Shown: positions 8,772-17,771, counted from the first letter of the stretch. The stretch: 47,706 bases of DNA from Rhodococcus rhodnii NBRC 100604 (GCF_001894925.1 NZ_BCXD01000023.1:1-47706); one strand, 5' to 3'. Notes: generated by a model from the sequence alone, not told the origin. Made by a program: numbers and translations.

Positions 8772-10037
8772 ATGGACGGCGAGATGAGTGCCCCCGACGC
8801 CTCCCGGTCCGCCGGACGGCTCGCCTCGCCTTCGGGTGGCGAGCGAGTCCGTCGTGGGCCGTTCCGTACGGTGTGGCATGTCGTGGCCCGCACGGCGGTC
8901 AAGGCCTGGGGCGACTCGATCTTCGGCAAGGCGGCCGGCGCGGCGTTCTGGCAGACGCTCTCGCTGCCACCGCTCCTGCTCGGCCTGCTCGGCATGCTCG
9001 GCTACATCGGCGATCTGTTCGGACCCGACACGCTCGAGATCATCCGCAGCAAGATCGTGACGTTCAGCGGCACGGTGTTCAGCGAGAACGTCGTCGGCGA
9101 CATCATCGGCCCGACGATCGACGACATGCTCGCGCGCGGCCGCGCCGGGATCGTGTCGATGAGCTTCGTGCTGTCGCTGTGGGCGGGCTCGTCCGCGATC
9201 GCGACGTTCGTGGACGCGATCTGCGAGGCCCACGGCCAGCTCGATCACCGCAACCCGATCTGGCAGCGGATCTTCGCGTTGCTGCTCTACGTGGCGTTCC
9301 TCGTGCTCGCGGCGTTCACGCTGCCGCTCGTCGCGCTGGGCCCCGCGCTGATCACGCAGATGCTGCCCGAGTCGTGGCGCGACACCGGCGCGCACCTGAT
9401 CGACTCGTTCTACTATCCGGCCGTCTTCCTGCTGCTGCTCGTCGGGCTGACCACGCTCTACAAGCTCGCGCTGCCCCGCACCCTGCCGTGGCACCGACTG
9501 TTGGGCGGCGCGCTGCTGGCGGGCGGGTTCTTCCTCGCGGCGAGCATGGTGCTGCGCCGATACCTCGCCTGGGTGACGTCGACGGGCTACACCTACGGGG
9601 CGCTCGCGACACCGATCGCGTTCCTGCTGTTCACGTTCTTCCTGGGCTTCGCCGTCGTGCTCGGCGCCGAGTTCAACGCGACGATCCAGGAGACGTGGCC
9701 GGCACGCGCCACGCGCATCGAGCAGGTCCGCGGCTGGATCGCGACGCACGCCGTCGACAGCGAGGACGCGAGCGGGCCGCTGACGACACTGACGTGGAAA
9801 CTCGTCACCGGCCCGATGGCGCTGGAGCGCACCGGGGCGGCCTATCCCAGCGTGCCGGTCGAGGCGGGCCCGACACCGCCCCGGGCCGAGGGCGGGAGAA
9901 TCGACGGCGACAGCACCGATGGCGAGAGCACCGACCGCGCGCACCGCGCCGACACCGAGCACGACGCCGAGAGCAGCGAGAACCCGGAACCCCGGGCCGG
10001 CTCGCAGGACACGCGCCCGGGGTCCACGTCCGCGTGA
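8772..10037 (+). CDS. YihY/BrkB family inner-membrane protein
   Basis: About 421 residues, starting MDGEMSAPDA; the ATG at 8784 is an equally possible start. A cytoplasmic N-terminus, then about six transmembrane segments between residues 55 and 310 (for example LLLGLLGMLGYIG, IFALLLYVAFLVLAAF, YPAVFLLLLVGLT, FLLFTFFLGFAVVLGAEF), and a hydrophilic, acidic C-tail from about 330. The FWQTLSLPPLLLGLLG and AEFNATIQ blocks are typical of the family (Rv2707 in M. tuberculosis). Formerly called ribonuclease BN by mistake; its true function is not settled. A much longer open frame upstream is antisense to the helicase gene and is not real. Confidence 0.85.
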   Translation: MDGEMSAPDASRSAGRLASPSGGERVRRGPFRTVWHVVARTAVKAWGDSIFGKAAGAAFWQTLSLPPLLLGLLGMLGYIGDLFGPDTLEIIRSKIVTFSGTVFSENVVGDIIGPTIDDMLARGRAGIVSMSFVLSLWAGSSAIATFVDAICEAHGQLDHRNPIWQRIFALLLYVAFLVLAAFTLPLVALGPALITQMLPESWRDTGAHLIDSFYYPAVFLLLLVGLTTLYKLALPRTLPWHRLLGGALLAGGFFLAASMVLRRYLAWVTSTGYTYGALATPIAFLLFTFFLGFAVVLGAEFNATIQETWPARATRIEQVRGWIATHAVDSEDASGPLTTLTWKLVTGPMALERTGAAYPSVPVEAGPTPPRAEGGRIDGDSTDGESTDRAHRADTEHDAESSENPEPRAGSQDTRPGSTSA

Positions 10038-10044
10038 GGGCCGG

Positions 10045-10278
10045 TCAGCCCTTCTTCATCTTGTCGTAGACCTTCTTGCAGTCGGGGCACACGGGCGATC
10101 CCGGCTTCGCCGACTTCGTGACGGGAAACACCTCGCCGCACAGCGCGACGACGTGCGTGCCCATCACGGCGCTCTCCGCGATCCTGTTCTTCTTCACGTA
10201 GTGGAAGACCTTGGGCGCGTCGTCGTCGGTGGTCTCGTCCGTGCTGACGTCGGGACGTTCCTTGGTATCGGTGCTCAC
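10045..10278 (-). CDS. DUF3039 family protein (Rv2708c-like)
   Basis: 77 residues from the GTG at 10276-10278. The conserved part runs from KVFHYVKKNRIAES through GTHVVALCGEVFPV to PVCPDCKKVYDKM. One cysteine in ALCGE and a CPDC pair suggest metal binding. Small conserved actinobacterial protein of unknown function, converging on yihY as in M. tuberculosis. Confidence 0.88.
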   Translation of the reverse strand: MSTDTKERPDVSTDETTDDDAPKVFHYVKKNRIAESAVMGTHVVALCGEVFPVTKSAKPGSPVCPDCKKVYDKMKKG

Positions 10279-10408
10279 ACGTCGATGATGCCGCACCCGC
10301 CCCGACTCGGCCAGCGCCGCCCGGCCCGCGAGGGCGCGCCGGTCGATTCCGTCGCAATATCCGTACCCCACTGGTCACGGCAGCGCGGGAGGTGCCACAG
10401 TAGAAGCC

Positions 10409-10756
10409 ATGGCACGATACGGCGCATCCCACGAGGAAGGGTCGCCCGGCAACCCCGTACTCATCACCGAAGCCGAGGCCTCGTTCGAGGATCAGCATCG
10501 GGCACGAGTGCGGAAGTACCTGACGATCATGGTCTTCCGGTTCCCGGCGCTCATCTTCGCGGCGATCGCGTACGGGATCTGGGCCAACCCGTGGGTATCC
10601 ATGGGAATCATCGCGTTGTCGATCCCGCTGCCGTGGGCGGCGGTTCTCATCGCGAACGATCGGCCGCCGCGCCGCGCGAGCGAGCCCAGCAGGTACGACG
10701 GGCGTTCCGACGCACCCGCGCTCGAATCGCAGCGGCCGTACACGATCGACGGCTGA
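10409..10756 (+). CDS. DUF3099 family membrane protein (Rv2709-like)
   Basis: 115 residues: an N-terminal ITEAEASFEDQHRARVRKY block, then two hydrophobic helices (IMVFRFPALIFAAIAYGIWA and MGIIALSIPLPWAAVLIAND) in a hairpin, then a polar tail. This matches DUF3099. The gene follows the DUF3039 gene, divergent from it, preserving the M. tuberculosis order. Function unknown. ATG at 10409. Confidence 0.85.
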   Translation: MARYGASHEEGSPGNPVLITEAEASFEDQHRARVRKYLTIMVFRFPALIFAAIAYGIWANPWVSMGIIALSIPLPWAAVLIANDRPPRRASEPSRYDGRSDAPALESQRPYTIDG

Positions 10757-10797
10757 CCGCCACGCGACACGGCGCACCGCCACGCGATGATGGAGCG

Positions 10798-12315
10798 GTG
10801 ACGACACCCGATCCCGATCCCGATTTCGATCCGGCGCTGCTCGTCGAGCTGTGCCGGCCGTTGCGCGCCGCGTTCGAGCGCACCGCGTTCACGACCGATG
10901 CCGTCGCCGCGATGCTCGGCGACGACGCCCACGCCGCGCTCGGCCGCGGCGAGCCCGTCCCGGTGCGGCTCGCGTGCTCGGGCGAACTGGGCACGCTGAT
11001 CCGGCTGTTCCTGCTCGCCGACGACGTCCTCGCCGAGGACGCGAGCGCGGCGCTCGCGCCGGTCTCGCTCACGAACGCCCTCGCCGCCGGGCTGCTTGCC
11101 GGCGACCCGACGCCCTCCGGCACCGTCCGCACGCTGCTCGACGTCCGTCCCGTCGATCTCGGCGGCGGCAACCGCTGGATCCTCGCCGACCTCGACGGCG
11201 CGCTGCGCCCGCATCTCTCGACGCGCGACCACGTACTCGGCGTCGGCCACGCCTCGGTGTCGCTGCTGCGCGCGATACCGGCGACACCCGTCGGAACCGT
11301 CCTCGATCTCGGCACCGGATCGGGCGTGCAGGCGCTGCGTGCCGTCGATCACAGCGAGCACGTGACGGGAACGGACGTCAATCCCCGGGCGGCCGCGCTC
11401 GCACGGGCCACGATGGTGCTCAACGGTGTCGCCGACGGCGACGTCGATCTCCTCACCGGATCATGGTTCGAGCCCGTGGCGGGACGCACCTTCGATCTCG
11501 TCGTCGCCAATCCGCCGTTCGTCGTCGGTGAGGGACGCGTCCACAACACCTATCGCGACTCGGGTCTCGATCTCGACGGCGCGAGCGCGATGGTGATCTC
11601 GCGCACACCGGACTTCCTCGCGCCGGGTGGCACCGCAGTCCTGCTCGCGTCGTGGCTGCACCGCCGCGACGAGGACTGGCGGCATCGCGTCGCATCGTGG
11701 CTGCCCGATCACGGCGTCGACGCGTGGGTCGTGCAGCGCGACGTCGCCGAACCGGCGCTCTACGTCGGGACGTGGCTCCGTGACAGCGGCGAGGACCCGC
11801 GAGACCCGGCCGCCGCCCAGCGCGCACTCGATTGGCTCACCCACCTGCACGCCGCCGACGTCGAGGGAATCGGGTTCGGGTTCGTCTTCCTGCGCCGCAC
11901 CGATGCGCCGACCGACCTGCTCGCGGAGGACCTCACCCACGGTTTCGACGACCCGCTCGGCGACGAGGCCGCCGCGTACTTCGAGCGGGTCGCATGGCTG
12001 CGCGAGCACGACGTCCTGCAGTCGCGGCTTCGGCTGGCGCCGGCCACGGCGCTCGAACGTGTCTCCGTTCCGGGCGAGTACGGCTGGGACGAGCGCGTCG
12101 TGCGGGTCCACCGCGGCGACGGACCGCGGTGGCAGCACGAGATCGACGACCTCGGCGCGGCGTTGCTCGCGGGAATGAACCCGGGTGGGCTCGCGTTGGA
12201 GGAACTGATCGCGCTGCTCGCCGCGGCACACGATCTCGACTGCGGCGAGCTCGAAGCCTCGGCGGTGCCCCTCGTGCACGCACTGGTCCGGCACGGCATC
12301 GCACTCCCGGGGTGA
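10798..12315 (+). CDS. Class I SAM-dependent methyltransferase with NPPF motif
   Basis: 505 residues from the GTG at 10798. An alpha-helical N-terminal domain (about 1-150) precedes a Rossmann methyltransferase: VLDLGTGSGVQAL (about 168-180) binds SAM and VVANPPFVVG (NPPF at 238-241) is the motif of enzymes that methylate planar nitrogens in nucleic acids or glutamine. The C-terminal 140 residues form a further domain, WDERVVRVHRGDG onward. It resembles HemK/RlmG-like enzymes; rRNA or protein glutamine is a plausible target but is inference. Immediately downstream of the DUF3099 gene (41 bases), so probably co-transcribed. Confidence 0.82.
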   Translation: MTTPDPDPDFDPALLVELCRPLRAAFERTAFTTDAVAAMLGDDAHAALGRGEPVPVRLACSGELGTLIRLFLLADDVLAEDASAALAPVSLTNALAAGLLAGDPTPSGTVRTLLDVRPVDLGGGNRWILADLDGALRPHLSTRDHVLGVGHASVSLLRAIPATPVGTVLDLGTGSGVQALRAVDHSEHVTGTDVNPRAAALARATMVLNGVADGDVDLLTGSWFEPVAGRTFDLVVANPPFVVGEGRVHNTYRDSGLDLDGASAMVISRTPDFLAPGGTAVLLASWLHRRDEDWRHRVASWLPDHGVDAWVVQRDVAEPALYVGTWLRDSGEDPRDPAAAQRALDWLTHLHAADVEGIGFGFVFLRRTDAPTDLLAEDLTHGFDDPLGDEAAAYFERVAWLREHDVLQSRLRLAPATALERVSVPGEYGWDERVVRVHRGDGPRWQHEIDDLGAALLAGMNPGGLALEELIALLAAAHDLDCGELEASAVPLVHALVRHGIALPG

Positions 12316-12436
12316 CGGTCCGACTTCGCCCCCGTCCCGGCCGCATCCGCGTTCCGGGCCGCGACGTGTTCTCAGTAACTTCTCAGGGCACCGAACGGGA
12401 ACATGCAGGTCGAAGGCTTTTCGGTACGTGAGCGTC

Positions 12437-12464
12437 GGGAACTACGACACCCCTCGTGAGCGTT
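12437..12464 (+). promoter_or_regulatory. ECF-sigma type promoter upstream of sigB
   Basis: GGGAAC at 12437-12442 and CGTT at 12461-12464, with 19 bases from GGAAC to GTT. This matches the mycobacterial SigE pattern GGAAC-N18/19-GTT, and sigB in M. tuberculosis is transcribed by SigE and SigH. It lies 35 bases before the sigB start codon. Confidence 0.65.
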
Positions 12465-12499
12465 GATCCTTTCGAGACACCACGAACAGGAGGCAGGTC

Positions 12500-13471
12500 A
12501 TGACAAGCCCCAGCACCGAGACTCGAGTTCGCCCCACCGCTGCCGATCTCGACGCGCAGAGCCCGGCCGCGGATCTCGTCCGCGTGTACCTCAACGGGAT
12601 CGGCCGCACGGCCCTGCTGACCGCCGAGGACGAGGTCGAGCTGGCGAAGCGCATCGAGGTGGGGCTGTACGCACGTCACGTGCTCGCCACCCGCAAGCGG
12701 CTGTCGGCGGCCAAGAAGCGCGACCTCGCGGCGATCGTCCGCGACGGCGACCGCGCGCGCAGCCACCTCCTCGAAGCGAACCTTCGCCTGGTCGTCTCGC
12801 TCGCGAAGCGCTACACGGGTCGCGGGATGCCGCTGCTCGACCTCATCCAGGAGGGCAACCTCGGCCTCATCCGCGCGATGGAGAAGTTCGACTACGCGAA
12901 GGGCTTCAAGTTCTCGACATACGCGACCTGGTGGATCCGTCAGGCCATCACGCGTGGCATGGCCGATCAGAGCCGCACGATCCGGCTCCCCGTCCATCTC
13001 GTCGAGCAGGTGAACAAGCTCGCGAGGATCAAGCGCGAACTGCATCAGCAGCTCGGGCGCGAGGCGACGGACGACGAGCTCGCCGCCGAGTCGGGCATCC
13101 CCGCGGCGAAGATCGCCGATCTGCTCGATCACAGCCGTGACCCGGTGAGCCTCGACATGCCGGTCGGCAGCGACGAGGAGGCTCCACTCGGTGATTTCAT
13201 CGAGGACTCCGAGGCGACGTCCGCCGAGACCGCCGTCATCGCGGGACTCCTGCACACCGACGTGCGCAGCGTCCTCGCGACGCTCGACGAGCGCGAGCAG
13301 CAGGTCATCCGGCTGCGGTACGGGCTCGACGACGGCCAGCCGCGCACGCTCGATCAGATCGGCAAGCTGTTCGGCCTCTCGCGCGAGCGCGTCCGGCAGA
13401 TCGAGCGCGAGGTGATGACCAAGCTGCGGCAGGGTGACCGGGCCGAGCGCCTGCGCTCCTACGCGAGCTAG
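12500..13471 (+). CDS. sigB: Principal-like sigma factor SigB
   Basis: 323 residues. Group 2 sigma-70: lacks the long N-terminal extension of SigA but keeps [16 protein letters not shown] (1.2), [16 protein letters not shown] and [29 protein letters not shown] region 2, [29 protein letters not shown] (3), and [20 protein letters not shown] (4.2). It is about as long as mycobacterial SigB. ATG at 12500 follows a perfect AGGAGG at 12488-12493 with 6-base spacing. Expected role: general stress and stationary-phase transcription. It precedes ideR, as in M. tuberculosis, but here acuC and its partner lie between. Confidence 0.95.
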   Translation: MTSPSTETRVRPTAADLDAQSPAADLVRVYLNGIGRTALLTAEDEVELAKRIEVGLYARHVLATRKRLSAAKKRDLAAIVRDGDRARSHLLEANLRLVVSLAKRYTGRGMPLLDLIQEGNLGLIRAMEKFDYAKGFKFSTYATWWIRQAITRGMADQSRTIRLPVHLVEQVNKLARIKRELHQQLGREATDDELAAESGIPAAKIADLLDHSRDPVSLDMPVGSDEEAPLGDFIEDSEATSAETAVIAGLLHTDVRSVLATLDEREQQVIRLRYGLDDGQPRTLDQIGKLFGLSRERVRQIEREVMTKLRQGDRAERLRSYAS

Positions 13472-13537
13472 CGGAAGGACCTGCATCCCGGAGCGCTCGT
13501 CACACACCTGCGCGTCGTCAGCCGGGATGCTCCGCGG

Positions 13538-13584
13538 GAACCCCGCCCCGGATCCGATACCCCTCGGGATCCGGTGCGGGGTTC
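13538..13584. terminator. Hairpin downstream of sigB
   Basis: Arms 13538-13555 and 13567-13584 pair over 18 positions with a single C-T mismatch around an 11-base loop. It is placed between sigB and the convergent acetyltransferase gene. Confidence 0.75.
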
Positions 13585-13592
13585 TCGTATGT

Positions 13593-13639
13593 CCGGGGCT
13601 CGTATCTCCAGGGCTCGTGTGCTCCGGGGCTCGTGCGCT
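13593..13639. repeat. Imperfect 15-16 bp tandem repeat after sigB
   Basis: Three adjacent copies: CCGGGGCTCGTATCT, CCAGGGCTCGTGTGCT and CCGGGGCTCGTGCGCT, with a decayed fourth overlapping the terminator arm at about 13577-13590. Non-coding, between the terminator and the 3' end of the acetyltransferase gene. Confidence 0.75.
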
Positions 13640-13660
13640 CGGGGGCCGGCTGCGCCGGGG

Positions 13661-16357
13661 TCAGCGCAACCTGCGAGGCCCGAGGTCGACGGCATTGGGC
13701 TCGGGACCGATACGGACCCGGCAGTCGGTGATCGCCGCGCCCTCCGCGGAGGCGAGCACCGGCTCGCACACGAGTTCACGAACCTCCGGGAGGTCGTCGG
13801 CGAGCGTCGAGATGCGCTGCACGAGATCGACGAGCGCCGGCTTGTGGACGGGAATCGCGTTGCGGTAGCCCGAGAGCAGGGGTGCGGCCTTCGGCGCGTC
13901 GACGATCTCGGCGGCGTCGTCCTCGGTGAGCGGCAGCACACGGTACGCGCGGTCGCCGAGCAGGTCCGAGATGACGCCCGCGAGCCCGAACGACACGAGC
14001 GACCCGAACGACGGATCGTCCTGGACGCGGATCGTGCAGCCGATACCCTTCGGCGCCATCCGCTGGATCTGCAGGAGCGGATCACCTGTGGCGCGGGCGA
14101 GTTCGCGATACGCCACGCGCACCGCGTCCGCGCTCCACAGGTCGAGCCGCACACCCCCGAGATCGGGCCGGTGCCGCCACAGCTCACCCGTCGCCTTGAC
14201 CGCGACGGGATACCCGAGATCCCCGGCGATGCGCACGGCGTCGTCCTCGGTCGTCGCCATCCGGAACTCCGCGACGGTCACGCCGTAGCACGACAGCAGG
14301 TCCGCGGCCTCGGCGTCCGAGAGCCACCGCCCGGGTGACGCCGACGACCAGCCCTCGACGAGAGAGCGCGCACGTTCCGGGTCGATCCCCTCGGGCCGGA
14401 CGACGCGCGAGCGGGGCCGCTCGAGCCACTGCGCGTACCGCCACGCCCGCGCGAGAGCGAGCGCGGCGCGCTCGGGCCCGGGATACGAGGGCACCGAGCC
14501 GCGCACGGGGGTGCCGTCCTCCCCCACCACCCTCAGGACGTCGGGGATTCCCTCCGCGGCGAGGAACGTCGTCACGACGGGCTTGTCGGTGCCTGCGACG
14601 GCGTCCTTGAGGGCTCGCGCATAAGGCTCGACGGGAACGGCGACGGGCGGGACGTAGACGGCGACGACCGCGTCGACCGACTCCGACGCGAGCGCCGATC
14701 CCACGGCGTCCGCGAACTCGGCGGGCGATGCCTGCGCACCGAGGTCGATGTTCGTCTCGACGCGGAGTCCCTCGCTGCGCGCGGCGTCGGTCGCGAGGAC
14801 GCCCAGCGCGGAGGAGTTGCCGACGACGGCGACGCGCGGCCCCTTCGGCAGCGGCTGATAGCCGAAGAGCAGTGCGGCGTCGAACAGTTGCGCGATGGAG
14901 CCGACCTGGATGACACCCGCCTGCTCGAACAGCGCACGCACGATCGAGTCGTCGATCTCGACGCCGGTTGCCGCGAGCGCGGGCGGTACCGCGTGCCGTC
15001 CGCTCTTGACGGCGACGATCGGCTTGCTCCGGGCGACGCGACGCGCGATCCGCGAGAACTTGCGCGGATTGCCGAAGCTCTCGAGGTACAGCAGGATCAC
15101 CTCGGTCGCGGCGTCGGTGTCCCAGTACTGCAGCAGGTCGTTGCCCGACACATCGGCGCGGTTGCCCGCCGACACGAACGAGGACACCCCGATGCCGGTC
15201 CTGGGCGCTTCGTCGAGGATCGCGATGCCCAACGCGCCGGACTGGCAGAAGAATCCGACGTTGCCGCGATCGGGCAGCACCGGGGCCAGTGTCGCATTGA
15301 GCGAGACGGCGGTGTCGTTGTTCGCGACGCCGAGCGCGTTCGGGCCGATGACCCGCATCCCGTGCTCCCGCGCGGCGTGCACGAGCGAACGTTCCTTGCT
15401 GCGACCCTCGGGTCCCGACTCGCCGAACCCCGACGAGACGACGACGAGCGCCCGCACGCCCTTCGCGAGGCAGTCGTCGAGCACGGCGTCGATCGCCTCG
15501 GCGGGAACCGCGACGACGGCCAGATCGACGTCGTCGGGAATGTCGCGCACGGTGGGATAGGCGCGGACGCCCTGTACCGACCGATGCTCGGCGTTGACGG
15601 GGAACACCGGGCCCGCGAAACCACCGCGCAACAGGTTCACGAGGACCGCGCCGCCGACCTTCGCCGGATCCGACGAGGCACCGATCACCGCGACCGATTC
15701 CGGCGCGAGAACGTTGCGGACGCTGCGGGCCTCCGCGGCGCGCTCGCGCGAATTGCGTACGGACACCAGCGCTTCGGTGGGATCGATCGCGAACAGCAGC
15801 CGGACGACACCGCCCTCGTAGCTGCGCGAGACCTGGTAGCCGGCCTCCCGGAAGACCGTCACCATGTTGCGGTTCTCCGCGAGCACCTCGGCGACGAACT
15901 CGGTCAGCCCGTTCTCGGCGGCCGCCGCGGCGAGATGCTCGAGCAGGATCGGCCCGAGCCCCCGTCCCTGATGGTGGTCGGCGACGACGAACGCGACCTC
16001 CGCTGACTTCCCGTCGCCTTCGTTGACGAGCCGCTCGTAGCGTCCGACCGCGATGATCTCGCCGCCCAGCAGCATCACGAAGGCCACGCGGTCGTGATGG
16101 TCGACGGTCGTGAAGCGCACGACGTCGCGATGCGACATCGTCGGGTACGGGCCGAAGTACCGCAGGTAGCGGGTGCGTTCGGAGAGCCTGCCGTGGAACG
16201 CGATCAGTTTGTCCGCGTCCTCGGGAACGATCGGGCGCAGCGCGACGGTGCCGCCGTCGTTCGCGAGGACGTCGGCGACCCAGTGCTTCGGGAAGCGGTG
16301 CGCCTGCTCGAGCACTGCCTGCTCGTCGGCGGCGCCCGCGGTCTGGGCGTCAGTCAC
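13661..16357 (-). CDS. GNAT acetyltransferase fused to NDP-forming acyl-CoA synthetase-like domain
   Basis: 898 residues. An N-terminal GNAT domain (about 30-190; VAFVVADHHQGRGLGPILLEHL is the acetyl-CoA loop) is followed by a CoA-binding domain (SVAVIGASSDPAKVGGAVL), a ligase-CoA domain (GFFCQSGALGIAILDEA, then AVKSGRHAVPPALAATG) and an ATP-grasp domain (LSCYGVTVAEFRMATT, GYPVAVKATGELWRH). The domain order, GNAT first, matches the inverted type II protein lysine acetyltransferases of actinobacteria. The SHTG histidine that carries phosphate in active ADP-forming synthetases reads AATG here, so the synthetase part is probably a ligand sensor. GTG start with GGAGG 6 bases upstream; it overlaps the acuC stop by 8 bases. 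Likely targets include acyl-CoA synthetases (inference). Confidence 0.85.
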   Translation of the reverse strand: MTDAQTAGAADEQAVLEQAHRFPKHWVADVLANDGGTVALRPIVPEDADKLIAFHGRLSERTRYLRYFGPYPTMSHRDVVRFTTVDHHDRVAFVMLLGGEIIAVGRYERLVNEGDGKSAEVAFVVADHHQGRGLGPILLEHLAAAAAENGLTEFVAEVLAENRNMVTVFREAGYQVSRSYEGGVVRLLFAIDPTEALVSVRNSRERAAEARSVRNVLAPESVAVIGASSDPAKVGGAVLVNLLRGGFAGPVFPVNAEHRSVQGVRAYPTVRDIPDDVDLAVVAVPAEAIDAVLDDCLAKGVRALVVVSSGFGESGPEGRSKERSLVHAAREHGMRVIGPNALGVANNDTAVSLNATLAPVLPDRGNVGFFCQSGALGIAILDEAPRTGIGVSSFVSAGNRADVSGNDLLQYWDTDAATEVILLYLESFGNPRKFSRIARRVARSKPIVAVKSGRHAVPPALAATGVEIDDSIVRALFEQAGVIQVGSIAQLFDAALLFGYQPLPKGPRVAVVGNSSALGVLATDAARSEGLRVETNIDLGAQASPAEFADAVGSALASESVDAVVAVYVPPVAVPVEPYARALKDAVAGTDKPVVTTFLAAEGIPDVLRVVGEDGTPVRGSVPSYPGPERAALALARAWRYAQWLERPRSRVVRPEGIDPERARSLVEGWSSASPGRWLSDAEAADLLSCYGVTVAEFRMATTEDDAVRIAGDLGYPVAVKATGELWRHRPDLGGVRLDLWSADAVRVAYRELARATGDPLLQIQRMAPKGIGCTIRVQDDPSFGSLVSFGLAGVISDLLGDRAYRVLPLTEDDAAEIVDAPKAAPLLSGYRNAIPVHKPALVDLVQRISTLADDLPEVRELVCEPVLASAEGAAITDCRVRIGPEPNAVDLGPRRLR

Positions 16358-17621
16358 GGGGATCCTCCGGGTCGAGGCCGAGCAGCGGGAACGCGGCGCG
16401 GCGGGTGGCGGCGATCGCGGCGTCGACGCGCGTGAGTGCGCGATCGACGGCCGGGGTTCCGGTCTCCGGGGTACCACCTGGACCGTCCCATGCGCGATAG
16501 GCGGTGTCGCCGCCGTCGCTCATGCACTCCGGAAGCTCGATGTCGGCGATCACCCCGGCGGCCTGTGCGCGCCACGGCTCGGGCACGAGCGTCGAGGGAT
16601 CGAGATCGCGGCCGAGTGCCGCGGCGATGAGATGCGTCCACGCGCGCGGCACGACCCGCACCAGCCCGTATCCGCCGCCTCCGACCGCGAGCCACCGCCC
16701 CTCGCACAACCGATCGGCGAGATCGCGCATCGCGAGGAACGCCGCGCGCTGTCCGTCGACGGTGAGCGCGAGGTCGGCGAGCGGATCCTCGCGATGATTG
16801 TCGACGCCGCACTGGCTCACGACGATCTGCGGTCCGAACGCCTCGACCGCGGCCGGCACGACGGCGTGGAAGCCGCGCAGCCAGATCGAGTCGACGGTGC
16901 CGGGGAGCACCGGGAGATTGACGGCCGTGCCCTCCCCCGCGCCGTCGCCGATCTCGCTCGCCCAACCCGTGTTCGGCCACAGTGTCGCGGGATGCTGGTG
17001 GATCGAGACGGTGAGGACCCGCGGATCCGACAGGAACGCGTGCTGGACGCCGTCACCGTGATGAGCGTCCACGTCGATGTAGGCGATGCGGTCGAACCCG
17101 TTGTCCAGCAACCACGAAATGGCGATCGCGGCATCGTTGTAGACGCAGAACCCGCTCGCCCAGTCGGGCATCGCGTGATGCATCCCGCCCCCGATGCTCA
17201 CCGCCCGCCGCACCCTGCCGGACGCGATCTCGCGTGCGGCCGCGAGCGACCCACCCGCGAGCGCGGCGCTCGCCTCGTGCATGTGCGGGAACACCGGATT
17301 GTCGTCGTTGCCGAGCCCGTGATCGAGGTCGAGCGCCGTCACGCCGTCGCGGCCCGACTCGCCCGCCACCTTCACGGCGTCGAGGTACGCCCGGGTGTGG
17401 ATGCGCAGGATCTCGTCGTCGCTCGCGCGATCGGGACGGACGGTCTCGACGCCGTCGAGTACACCGAGTCCGGCCGCGAGATCCATCGTGAGCACGAGCC
17501 GCGTCGGGTTCATCGGATGCGTCGCGCTCCACCGATAGTCGAGATACTCGGGTGTCCAGATCACCGAGCCGTCACCGGCGTCGTGCACGGCCGTCTCCGG
17601 CGAGAGTGGCGATGCGGTCAT
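16350..17621 (-). CDS. acuC: AcuC, class I/II-type zinc deacetylase
   Basis: 423 residues of the histone-deacetylase fold. Visible active-site features: GGGMHHAMPD (HH at 148-149), FCVYNDAAIAI, IDVDAHHGDGVQ (Asp185 and His187 as zinc ligands), QCGVDNHREDPL, and the glycine-rich VGGGGYG. In Bacillus, AcuC removes acetyl groups from acetyl-CoA synthetase, opposing the acetyltransferase AcuA. Here the last codons overlap the start of the GNAT-synthetase gene, so the two are probably translated together as an opposing acetylation/deacetylation pair. ATG at 17619-17621 with TAGCGT 7 bases upstream, likely leaderless. Divergent from ideR. Confidence 0.9.
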   Translation of the reverse strand: MTASPLSPETAVHDAGDGSVIWTPEYLDYRWSATHPMNPTRLVLTMDLAAGLGVLDGVETVRPDRASDDEILRIHTRAYLDAVKVAGESGRDGVTALDLDHGLGNDDNPVFPHMHEASAALAGGSLAAAREIASGRVRRAVSIGGGMHHAMPDWASGFCVYNDAAIAISWLLDNGFDRIAYIDVDAHHGDGVQHAFLSDPRVLTVSIHQHPATLWPNTGWASEIGDGAGEGTAVNLPVLPGTVDSIWLRGFHAVVPAAVEAFGPQIVVSQCGVDNHREDPLADLALTVDGQRAAFLAMRDLADRLCEGRWLAVGGGGYGLVRVVPRAWTHLIAAALGRDLDPSTLVPEPWRAQAAGVIADIELPECMSDGGDTAYRAWDGPGGTPETGTPAVDRALTRVDAAIAATRRAAFPLLGLDPEDPRD

Positions 17622-17628
17622 GTGGTGC

Positions 17629-17634
17629 ACGCTA
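17629..17634 (-). promoter_or_regulatory. -10 box, likely leaderless, of acuC
   Basis: TAGCGT on the minus strand with 7 bases to the ATG of acuC; no ribosome binding site lies between. Confidence 0.5.
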
Positions 17635-17741
17635 CTGTGCGGCGGGACGGAAGTCCCGGCGATCACCGGCGACCCCGGAAGCGCAGGCAGCGGGCGTCTC
17701 GCCCACACGATCGAGCATCCCCGGTTCACGCGCGCGAAATG

Positions 17742-17764
17742 TAGAATCGTTCCAGACGAAGGGG
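17742..17764 (+). promoter_or_regulatory. -10 box and ribosome binding site of ideR
   Basis: TAGAAT at 17742-17747 is a good -10, and AAGGGG at 17759-17764 sits 7 bases before the GTG at 17772. This spacing favours 17772 over the in-frame GTG at 17766 as the start. No iron box is visible here. Confidence 0.6.
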
Positions 17765-17771
17765 TGTGAGT

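Noticed and set aside
6906-10037. A 1043-codon open frame on the plus strand running across the helicase gene into yihY
   Set aside because: Only the part after about 8772 encodes a recognisable protein. The rest is antisense to a clear SF2 helicase and is Arg/Gly-rich, an effect of GC-rich codons.
17622-17771. IdeR iron box in the acuC-ideR interval
   Set aside because: No sequence close to the 19-base TTAGG/CCTAA palindrome is present, so no autoregulation can be claimed.
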